Both the position numbers and the translations under genes were made by a program. The notes under the pieces were generated by a model. It searched no databases. It was not told the DNA's origin and was given only the letters and a program-made list of their open reading frames with translations. From contig NC_049982.1 in NCBI RefSeq assembly GCF_000003815.2, positions 7,177,440 to 7,241,439 on the forward strand: a stretch of 64,000 bases of DNA, given 5' to 3'. This DNA comes from Branchiostoma floridae. Lineage: Eukaryota > Chordata > Leptocardii > Amphioxiformes > Branchiostomatidae. Numbering within the stretch: position 1 is the stretch's first letter; every line of letters starts with the position of its first letter. Positions 44,001 through 56,000 of this stretch are shown here, piece by piece.

Positions 44001-47000
44001 TCATGGTATCAAAGTGGTGAATATTTCTGCAAACGTTATCGTAAAACAAAGCACTTTGAAAGGAAACAAGGAAACTGGCATCACAGTGGAAGATGTAACA
44101 CGAAACAAAGCATTAATCAGTTTGAATGCATCGAAGATCTCTTGGAATGGGGGAATAGGGCTGGAAATGGCGTTTTCAGATACTACATATGAAAAACAAA
44201 TTGTGGTTTCTGGATGTCGTTTCGAACGGAATGCAATGGTGGGGATGAGCATTGCTCTTGAGGAAATCCAGGGATCTGGTGACCACCTAGTCGGCCTGTC
44301 ATTCAACACATTCCTTAGTGCGGGGGATCCTGCCATGAGGCTCACAGGATCCACTGCTAAATGGGACATAAAGGAAAATACTTTTGACAACAATTCAATA
44401 GTGATGGAAATAACTGGAGAGATGACGACGTGGTACTTTGAACAAAACTCCTTCATTCGCAACCGTGTACGAAGGTATCTAATAAGCACGGTCAATGTAT
44501 CGTCTGCAGTCGTCATCCTAGAGGGAAATGCCTTTACTAACAATGAAGTAGAAAACGGTGGTCTGTTGGATGTAACGGGGTTTAATAACAACTGCACAAT
44601 TTCATCAAACGTTTTTCAGAACAACTCGGAATGGTATGTTATCGATATCGCAGTTTCTGGACATGGAGTCGATGATACAATCTTACCCTTCGTCACAGTG
44701 TCTGATAACCGTCTAGAAGGGAACGTATTCAACCAGTCACATGAGTTTTCCGGCTGTGCTATCTTTGTTGGACCGATGCAGAACGTCCCAACATTCCAGT
44801 TCAACCGCCTGGATAACCCTCAATTCAACTGGGAATTGTGCATGGACGGAAGTGACGCGTTCTCTGACAGCATCTTCGAGGCACCTCTAAACTGGTGGGG
44901 AAGTGATGACGCAGCTACAATCCGGAGCAGGATTTTCGACTTTGACGATTGGAACGATCACCCTCTTGTCGACTTCAGTCCTTTCCTGATATCTGCAGAG
45001 GGGAATATGTCACGCCATTGGGCCAGGATCTCAGAAATAGGAGGACGGATCTTTGGCAATATGACACTTACGATCGATGGCAGTCCGTATCTTGTATCCG
45101 AGGATATCACAGTTCTCCCAAATGCTACATTAAACATCCACCCTGGCGTCGAACTGCAATTTGCTCCAAACGTAGGGATATTGGTAGAAGGTGCATTGAA
45201 AGCTATAGGGGAGGAAGATAACATGATAATGATGACATCTGGTTCTCCGAGCTTGATTCCAGGTATAAGATCGGACAGGTTTTACGGAATACGCCTTGTC
45301 GGGGGTGGTAATCGATTCGAGGGAAGAGTGGAGATATTTGTCAACGGACAATGGGGAACTGTCTGTGACGATGGATGGGGGCACTCTGATGCCGTTGTGG
45401 CTTGCAGACAGCTTGAATTTGGTCCACCGTTAGATTACTGGCATCGCTTTGGTGGTGGAACAGGTCCCATATGGTTGGATGACGTCAACTGCAATGGTGA
45501 TGAGTTTGAGCTGCTAGCATGTAGCTCTAGAGGCATAGGATCCCATAACTGTGGCCACCATGAAGATATCGGCATCAAATGTGGCCCTGGATATGACCGG
45601 CAAAGAACAGCTTTATTTACAAGAGATGATCGTTGGGGCAACATTCGTGTCCGCACAACAGACACAGAGTCGTCTAACGATGTACCAAGCTCCGTACTAC
45701 AGTACGTCACAATTTCAGGAGTAGGCATGTTACATGGGATTGAGGTTCCGGCAATACAAACTATTGGTAATGTCATAACGCTGCAGCACGTAAATGTGTA
45801 CAATTGCAGCTCACACGGTATCGAACTGGTGTCACCATCAAAATCAGCAGATTACAACACTGTCAAAGTTAACATGACGTCATCGAACACAGCCATGAAC
45901 TTGGTGGAATACAACAGAGATGTAGTATTGGAGAACATAGAGGCGACTGGAGGAGAGTATGGTATCCAGTTCAAGTCCCTTTGGGATTACAGCAAAACAG
46001 CCCCGTACCTAGAGACGGGTTCAGCTGCCTTTGTTGAAGTTTGTGACAAAACATCCACGGTATCTGTGGCCTCTAAAATTATCATTTCACACCGCAACTC
46101 GTACCTGTACAGATTTGCAAGAACAATTCACTGCAGTGTAATTATCAAAGCTCCGAGAAACCATAGAATCCATTTGAATCTGGACATATCGTCAGCTGGA
46201 GGAGGAAACCGACTGTACCTGTACGACGGGTCGTCTGGAAATACAATATCATCCTATAGCTATGCACGAACAGACGAGCAAACATCTTCCTCAGACTCTG
46301 TTCGGATGGTGATGACCGGACATATTCATTTCATCTGCCAGACTACAGTAGTTTCAAGTAACAGAATAGGTAAGGCCAAAATTTCTGCTGTCTATGTTGT
46401 ACCTTAAACAAATATTGAGCAAGTTAATAGAATAATTCTTCAATTCAGTGACATTGAAAACACGTAAAACACGTACCTCCAAATTTTCGGTGTCTGCTCG
46501 GTACAACAAGATGTATGTACCCAATATTTATGCATGAGGTGGTTTATGATAGTCTTTTAGTGTTTCAGCCAATGGTGTTGACAATGTCAAAAATTCTAAA
46601 ATCTAAAACTTTATTCTTGTTTTCTATTTTTGCTCCTCTGCAGCTCGAGTGGATCATATCGTAGCAAACAGTGTGATTGAAGGAAACAGCGAGGGCGGGC
46701 TTGTTTACACGGAACAGGGCACAGCAAGCACGCGTCTCCGCATCGTGAACACGGTCGTTAGGGACAACAGTGTTACGACATCATCCAGTTCTTCCGCCTC
46801 AATTTCGATTCATGCGAGAGATGTTTTAATTGAAATGTTCAACAACACTGTGCAAAACAACAACGGTGGGACCAAAATACAACTGGATGACCCAGAGAAC
46901 AGCAACATGGAGCCAGAAGATACAAAGAAGCATACGATTACAAACAACACATTTAGTGACAATTATGGCTCAGAAGCACTATATTTCGAACCTCCGCAGT

Positions 47001-50000
47001 CCCCCCAAAAGGATCATGTTATTCTTAAAGAGAACGTTTTTGAAAATAACCAAGTATCTGTCGCTGGAAGAGGCATAGTCACCCTTAAGGGAGTCCATAT
47101 AGACCTCAAAGAAAATACGTTCGGAGGAAACAAAGGTGAATATGCCTTTGAGTCTGTAGATAGAGATAATGAAGATGCAAAAAGAAACATCAGTATCAGA
47201 GCAAACGTTTTTGAAGAAAACGATGTAGACCGAGTCGTGGACATATCCGGGACCGGTACAAGAGTGATCGCGGTGGAAAACCAGTTCCAAAGTCATCAAG
47301 CTCCTCTTCTTCGCGTCACAGTGTCAGAGGGACATGTCCGAATAGTAGAAAACAACTTTCGCGGAAATAGAGACGGGCTTCTAGCATTGGAACACAGTAG
47401 TAAATCATTGGTTGAAATTACGGGAAACGAGTTTCGTAACAACACTCGAGCTTCAAATCCTCTTATCGACCTCCGTAGCGACAATACTTACGTAGTCACG
47501 AAGAATCTACTGTCAAATAACAGCGCTCCTATCATGATTCGAGTCTCCACGACATTTCTGCATGATAACAGCTCAACCACTACAGATGTGTCGATGATGG
47601 GAAACATTCTGAAGGACAACAAATACGACAACAGTACCAGTGGTGGCATTGTGGGAGGTTCCTGTGCGATTCTATTCGCAGCTGACCAAAATGTTATAAA
47701 CTTTAACAAAAATTCACTACAAAACTACGAGTTCCCATTGGAACTCTGCATGGACACTTCCATTGCTTCCCTCGAAAACGTTCAGGATGCGACCGAGAAT
47801 TGGTGGGGAAGTCAAAATGAAGACAACATTCGGCTGAGAATCTTCGACTTTGATGACAGAAATGACCGCAGGATCGTTAACTTCAGTCCATATCGAGCAA
47901 GTGAATACGGAAACGACAGTATGTACGCGGACATCAGCAGAAATGCGGGTAGTATCTTACATGGACGGATACACAGATCTCTTACACTAGAGTCATCAAA
48001 GAGCCCATACATAGCCACAGGTGACGTCACTATCCTGCCAAACGTAACTCTCAGCATAGAGCCAGGTGTTGAGATCCGTGTCCAGCAGGATGTTGGGATC
48101 CTTGTCTTGGGGAGTCTCCTGGCGAAGGGTACTCCGGAGGACAAGATAAGATTTGTACCGGTCGATGAAGCGGTCCATTCTCCAGTAGTAACTACATGGA
48201 CAAGGAGCACCAGGATCCGGCTTGTAGGTGGCGGTCAACCTTGGCAAGGGCGTTTGGAAATGTTTATCCGCGGTCAGTGGGGAACTGTCTGCGGCCGCAG
48301 GGGTTGGACCTGGCAGAATAGCCAGGTAGTCTGTAGAGAATTAGGTTATGGTCCACCAACTGGATCCCACACATATCAGTATGGGCAAGGCGAAGGACCT
48401 ATATGGCTCGATGGGGTCCAATGCCAGGGTGATGAAAGAAGACTTCTTCAATGTAACTCACAAGAAATAGGCGTTACCAGCTGCTATGCTCACCACTGGG
48501 ACATTGGAATCACCTGTCAGGCTGCTGACCCAGAAGAAGAAAGCAACGAGATGTCAGTGAATTCGTGGGGAAACATCCGAATTTCAGTTAGCAAGTCTGG
48601 CGTGCCAATAGATCAACAAATCACACTAGAAAACGTAGATATTTTACATGCTGGACGGCTACACGGAATTGACGTTCCAAGCTTGCAAACCATTGGCGTC
48701 GACTCAGAAATAAGTGACGTATCCATCGCGAATTGCGTGTCGGACGCGATTGAGGTTGTGTCTGCAAACCGTGTTAAGATAGATCGGTTGTTTGTTGATG
48801 GCTGTAATTCTGCTGTCTCCCTTGCTGAAGTGTCAGGGGACACGCATATAGGCTCATCAACCGTGACCTCGAACGAGGTCGGAATCAGCATGACAGAGGC
48901 CTTAACTTACAGAGAGGTGTACATACCTAAAGGACATTTTAGTTCCTTTGGATTCATCGACATCTGTGATCACCAAAACGTCATCGAAGTGCAGACAAGT
49001 TTGAAACTTTATCACAACTCCTATTACGTCACGCGCGTCTCATGCTTCAAAGTAGTCAAAACAAATCCAGAATTTCTCCTTCGCGCAAAGGTATCGAGTC
49101 AAGACGTGCACCAAACAGTGACAATATATGACGGGGAGGTGCCATCAAGGGATAAGCGCCTTGTTTACCTGACGCCTTCTACAGCCACCGAGTCTACCAG
49201 AAAGAAGGAAGTTTTCTCCGCATCCAACAAATTGTTGATCGTGGTAAATGACCCAATAAGGTTTCTTATAGAATTCAACGTCATTAGGAAGTCAGGTCAG
49301 TGTCATTTTCTTCAGATTAGTAACATTTATTTCTAACTGTGCCACTGTATTTCTAATTCTTCTGTCCTCTACATCACATTCAAACTACTACTAATATGAA
49401 ATTGACGCGTGCTCCTTTGTGTAGCACCAGTTAATGCATCGTATTGTTCAGATTGCACTGGCGATACGTTTCGTAGGATTTAGAATAAACCAAAAAGAAT
49501 TCAATGATGGTAAATGGTTAAAGAATTTGAAAAAAATTGACATTTAAAAAAAAAATTGAAATTCCCATCCAAACGCAAATTTATGCGTTATGGAAGCTTT
49601 ATACACTTATTCTTTCACTTAGTAAGTACAACTTCGTCTCAAGACATCTTAATTCAATGCATCATTTAAGAAAGTCTGACATTATGTCACAACTAACGTC
49701 GACCTAGAACTGCTTGTTATACTTCTATACTCTATATCTAAAGGCTCGGCGGTCTATTACTGTTGCTTTTTTCAGAGAGCTGCAGTTTCGAGGATCTGTC
49801 ATGTCCTTGGACGAATTCCCGAGACACGGCATGCCGGGAAGAGGATATAGAACAGGAGTGGAGACTGCGGACCCGCGGGGTCGATCATCAGTGGTTTTCT
49901 GGACCACCGGCGGGCAAAACATATGGCATGTTAAATCAAACCAATCATTGTACAACTAACGCAGCGACCTGGCTTAACCTCTTTTTCTAGCTCTGCCAAA

Positions 50001-53000
50001 GGTTCTGGTCTCTTTTGTTGAATACAGTACACATAAGACCAGAGCTATATTCAACACATCTAAGTGTCTATCTGCAAGTATTTTGGAATTATATCACCTT
50101 GAAATAGACAAAGGTAACATAGACATGTATATTAAATGTTTTGTTTTTTTCAGATTCTGGTTATTATTCACTTGGATGCTGGAGGGATACATCGAATCGC
50201 GCTATCCCGTCGCTGGAAGGGACAGACTCTCGTCTCGATGGTCGTTACTACTGGAGACAAAACCCCATACAGAAATGTCATGGTGTCGCCGTGAGTCGAG
50301 GCTTTCAAGTGTTTGCTGTCCAAAATGGCGGCGAGTGCTATTCAGGGCCTGACGCAGAGTCGACGTACATGATGTACGGCCAGTCAACGGGATGTAGGTC
50401 AGACGGTGAAGGCGGCTACCGGGCCAACCAAGTCTACAAGATTATCAACGGTAACCACTTGATCTTATAGGAGCCCTTGAACTTCGTCGTCAAGCATACT
50501 TCGTAATGTGAACTTGACTGCGATGCGAATACATGTAAACAGCAAGAACCAAAGCATGATGCGATGATTTACCAGATTATGATGGAAATTGTAATCTTTC
50601 TTTCAGGTCAGTATCTGTACGCCGGGTCACACTACGTCGGCCATCCACAATACCAGATTCATGCGACCTTGGAGAGTACTGCCGACCCCGTCTCTAGAAT
50701 CTGTGGACTGTCGTTCTACTATTACCTCGGCTCAGACAGCTCTAACCACCCGGTCTCCTTATCTGTAACCGCGGGAACTGAGTACAACAAATCTGAAGTT
50801 TTCTCAGTCACAGCTGTCAGATCCAGCGACTGGGAACTGGCAAACATTGCCCTCGACGAAACGCAAAATGTCTCCTCGGTTGCTATAATAGCAAGGTATT
50901 GGAAGGGCCAAAGAACAAGTGTATCGTTTGATGAACTAAGAACATTCTACTGCAGACAGAGTAAGTTGTGTCTCCCTTTTCTACTTCACAATCCATCCAA
51001 TTAGGTGACTCTTTTGGACTAAACAATGATTATTATGACCATTTATATATCTGTTTAGGAAACTTAATCTGATTTTGTTTGCAGGCGTCCGATCTACAGT
51101 AATCACGGAAACTGTCGTTGAAAACAACCAAGAGAGCGGAATTGTGTACAAAGGTGAAGGAGGCGCTGTAAAAGTAGAAAATTGTAAAATTGTTGGTAAC
51201 GGCGTGGTGACTGCCGAAGCAGAATCCACGCATGCTGTCTCCCTGACACTGATGAAGACTTCCCTCGTTTTCAAGAACAATTACGTAGCACACAACCAAA
51301 ACGGAGGCGTGAATGTGAACATATTAGCGGGAACCAACTGGCTCACCAAGTCACGGACTGTCACACATTCACTTTTGAACAACTTCATTTCCTACAATAA
51401 CCAATCAGAGGCACTGGTCATTCAGGACAACAGCGATGATGGCTATCTGTCAGTGCAACTTAGGGGCAACACAATTAGTCACAATTGTCCTGAAGACACT
51501 AAAAACGTTCTCAACATTGAAGATGCAGGATGCCAAGTTTATCGCAACACCCTATACAACAACACCGGTCTTCACGCAGTGAAATGGACAAGGGCTGTAA
51601 GTAACGAGACGAGTGTGTTCCGCGGTAACCGTGTGCTGTACAACTTGGGGCAGTCACCGTCGTCAAGGATATCGGTCTTGACAAGCTCGGGTATGGACTA
51701 TCACAGCAACAGGTTTGTGAATCCGGCCAACGCCTTTGAAATGGGCAGCACGGACAGAACACAAACATCGTCAGTGATAAACGCCACCATGAACTGGTGG
51801 GGTTCTGCTGACGAGGAAGTGATCAGAAGGCGGATTCGCGACGATGACGTGCAGCCAGAACTGATTGACATCGAATTCATTCCTTTCCTGACAAAACTTC
51901 CCCTGGTTACGTCTGTAGGTTCGTATGTGCCAAATAATCTCTGTATTGTAAATGTTAGAATTTTTTTAACAGATTTGGCATTCATGCCTAAGTCACATCT
52001 ATTGCAAAGTCACATCTATTACATGTATGCACTGTGCAATTGCCCACTGAAATGATGTCAAATATCATTTTACATTATGTCATATGATACTGTCTGTAAC
52101 AGGAGGGTGCCCAAGTGACTGGTATGCGTCTACGTTCGGCTGTTACATGTTTGGGGTAGGATCCCTGAACTGGGAGGAAGCCCAACAAGTTTGCACTGTG
52201 AGTTGGTCTTTCATACCAATGCTCATATTGCAAAATAAGTGATAATTTCTGATTTGTTATATATAAATTTAGTTGTTGTGTGAGTAGAAAAACATGATTC
52301 GTTGCGATGTGTTGATTTTGAATGTTCCACATCAGTCCCATGAGGCACAGGTGGCGACCTTTGCAAGCCTGGAGGAAGTCTCGGATGTCGTCACCAACCT
52401 GATCTTCGAGGCGGGTGATCGGGGTGAGGAACAGAAAATCTGGATCGGCAGAGGGGGACTGCCCGCAGTTGTCACGGGGATTCCCGGTCCAGATGAAGAG
52501 TTGCTGACAGTGGTCATTGATAATCCGCAGCAGGTATGGAACCATCATACAGTAAGCATTTATATGTTTGTTATCATATACAAGATTGGCTGGGAAATAC
52601 GAATGCCCACTGGAACAAAAACGGTTTTGGCGAAGGAGCTGAGGAAATAAAAATGCGGTCCGTCGCCACACCATATATAGTGATTAGGGCGACGCTTACC
52701 TCCGCTTTTGTAGACTTGGATCAGAGAGGGCTAGCCCACTACTAGGTTCGTTTGGTTAACTGCCATACAACTTTATGTGGATAGATCTATAGATATCTTT
52801 GAGATATGAGTCAGCCTGGGACCAAACCCGCAACCGACCGAATGCGAGGTGAGCAGTCTACCTTTACTATGGGATATGACCAAATGACTGATCATATTTT
52901 GTGTTTAATTTTGCAACAGGTATCTTCTGATATCGGTAGCCAGATCAGCCCAGGAGTTATCGTGATTTCTGACAAGTCCCTGGTGACGATTGAAACTTCT

Positions 53001-56000
53001 CCTGCTGAGGCACAAAGGAGACGGAATCCCTTCATTTGCAAGAAGGATCTGGGTAAGAGCCTGTTTCGTGAATTATCATAATGTTTCAGACGTTTTTATG
53101 CCTTCAGATATAAAGGTGCAGTCACACGAGCGTGTATATCAACTACGAACGTATGAGTTGCATATCTACAGTTTTGGTTATCGGTTCGATAACCACGTTG
53201 CACATTAAAAGTCTAAGTAAAATGCAACTTCTTCTCGGCAAATTTTACATAAATCGAAAGAATATGAGAACCCGCCCTAACAGACAAGTCCGTATGTGTT
53301 GCCTATTGACATTCTTGTTGACCTATGTTACCTCAAACCATAACCATGTTCTTCGGATACAGTTGTCCTGTGTCCGTTTGCGTGCTTCCATAGGGGCCAG
53401 TGTGTCGGCAGAACATGCATCTGTAACAGAGGCTGGGAAGGAGAAGCGTGTGCCGAATTCCACTGCAGAGATGTCAACAACTGTGGAGATTTTGGGACTT
53501 GTGTTGGACCAAACAACTGCAGGTGTAAGTTCGGATGGCAGGTACGTACTGTACATCCATGTCTTAATTGATTAACACCATTGAAGAACGCACTTTACAA
53601 TGATGGTCTAATCACTGCGAGTGAATGTTGCATTTATTAACATTATTGAATCATCGTCCATTTTCATCAAATTTCAGGGCCGCGCATGCTCTGTGAGCTA
53701 CTGCAACCGCTTCGACACGTGCAGGGCATGCGCGAGAGAGACCGGATGTGGATGGTGTGATTCGTCTCAGCAGTGCCTGTCGGGTACCGGAAGTGGTCCA
53801 GATACGGACTCCTGCTCCACCTGGTTTTACTACGGCTGTCTGACCGCTGGGGCCGCAGAGACATGTTCGGACCAGATCCAGGTGAATCAGACTGCGTGTA
53901 GATTATAAATTTTTTTGAAAATTGTGAGTTATGCGGCTTAAGTTTGCAAGTTTACAATTTCGCTAACTAGTACACGTGTTCGGATCAGATTCAGGCGAAT
54001 GAGATGGCAATATGTTGTTAATGAAACTTAGAAAAACTTTGAGTCATGTCGTTTGACTAATGTGTACGTAACGTATGTTGTTGATGGTATACAGAAAATT
54101 GACTGTGAAGGGCGGCAGTGCAATGACGACTTGCCTTCGTCAAACATAGCAACGTGCAGCAAATGTCTGGACTCTCAATACTGCTACTACCAACCGGTAA
54201 GCCCTACAACGTCCTCATTGCTGTTTTATAGATGTAATTCTATATGTGATTATCTCTGTGAAGTGCATGTCAGATAAACATAAACTAAACATAAGTAAAC
54301 TACATAACCGCCAATGTATTAGTAAGAACTTGCATAAATTGCACGTTTCTTTCGCATTTACATTGACGCATTTATGTTGTTAACTGATATGGTTTTGTTT
54401 TAGGACTCTTTAGGCTGCCACGGCTGGAACGAGACGAGATGCCCCCACGGAGAAGTCAGCCCAGACTACAGCGACCCATCGAGGATAACCCGGGTCCAGT
54501 GGAGGGACAACGTCCGTCCGATCGACCCTAACGTCACCACCTTGTTCCTCTGTCAGGTCACTCTGGCAGAGGAGTACGGTGAAGAAGCAGTGCTCTTCGT
54601 GGCTCCCACTCCGACTGACTTCGCTGTTGGTAATGTTGTTGTCAGCGGTCAGGCGGGTGGGATTATGCATCGAGTTCAGGACATTGGCCTCGCAGGTGAC
54701 AGACATATACTGATATAAATCATTAGAACCACGGATGATAACATCATTGTTATAGGGTGGTGTATTGGTCATAAGCAAAATTAGGCTTCATGCTTGAACT
54801 AAGTTTCAAACTATTAACTAGGGTTAACGACCCCTACTTTCGCCAAATCACTTTAAACTTTACAACTGGTGTATTGATTGTGTTTGTCGTTGATTATGTA
54901 AATTATGGCTGATCATCTCGACCTAAAAACAGACGTGTACAATCTATGTTAAGAAAGAAGACTTCTGAAAATGTCTAGTGTCTGTAAATGATCATCATTT
55001 GCATAATTGATGTTCAAAGATATTCACCTGTACATAACTTCCAAATGCTACAAGTAATTTACCACAATGGAATTATAGCATTTCCTCATGAATTTTATGC
55101 AAATAAGTTCTTTATTTGCATAATGTTTATCTATCAATATTCTTCTCCTTCTTAGTTACAAATGTCACATGTTGCAATAGTCCTATAATGGAACAGGCGT
55201 TCTCACGTTGGTCACACAAACACACACACACACATACAAACGCTACCCAAAATATAACCTTGGTGAGGGTAATTATATTCCAGAGTTTTAAGCATTGTAT
55301 TCATACCCATGTGTTGGTATTCTTAATACTGAAAACTTGACGTTCTGTTTTACTATACAGGTGCCTTCGCCTTTGTTGTTGGCATTCCTGCGGCTCTGGA
55401 GGAGACGGTTGCGTACAGCGACTTCCGGCAAAACGTAGAGCTGCGGTCCATCGACGACAGCGCGACTGTAGAGGACATACCTGATGATGACCTACTGAAC
55501 AGCGTTCTGAATGGCAGTCTGGCTGTCAACGCCACTATCAAAACTATACCAGAGGGTATGTTTCTTTAAGCCTTCGTCACAATCATGAAAACACAATGGT
55601 GAAAACACACTGTAACAACTGTGTTAAAGGCTTCAGCATTCGATGGCAAGGATTTCTTGATAGGTTTCAAGCGCTCCAGTATTCACCATTTTGGTTTTCT
55701 ACAGTTACAGTCTTGACATTACTGTTACAGGCTTGAACTCCCGTGACTATACCACATGGTTTGTAAAAGCCTTTCTTGATTTTTTGAATACTTTGATGCC
55801 TGTAACAAGACAAGATCATTGAATGTTGTTTTAGGAGTTACCGTTTACAAATGTGTCGGAGATGTCTACAACATCGATGACGAGGACGAGTGGAAGTCGG
55901 AGTTCCTTGTGATGAACTCCAGTCAGTACTCCGAGCTGCAGCTGAGCGCTGGAGACTTTGTTGCGAGTACGGTGACGTCAGGGTGGATAGAAACAGTTGA

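Noticed and set aside
52536-52745. 69-codon frame with WLGNTNAHWNKNGFG between lectin exons
   Set aside because: It looks a little lectin-like, but exon 52336-52533 joins exon 52920 in phase without it, and no acceptor/donor pair fits.
53387-53390. Acceptor CCATAG for the EGF exon
   Set aside because: Phase does not match the previous donor; the acceptor at 53361-53362 fits and completes the cysteine pattern.
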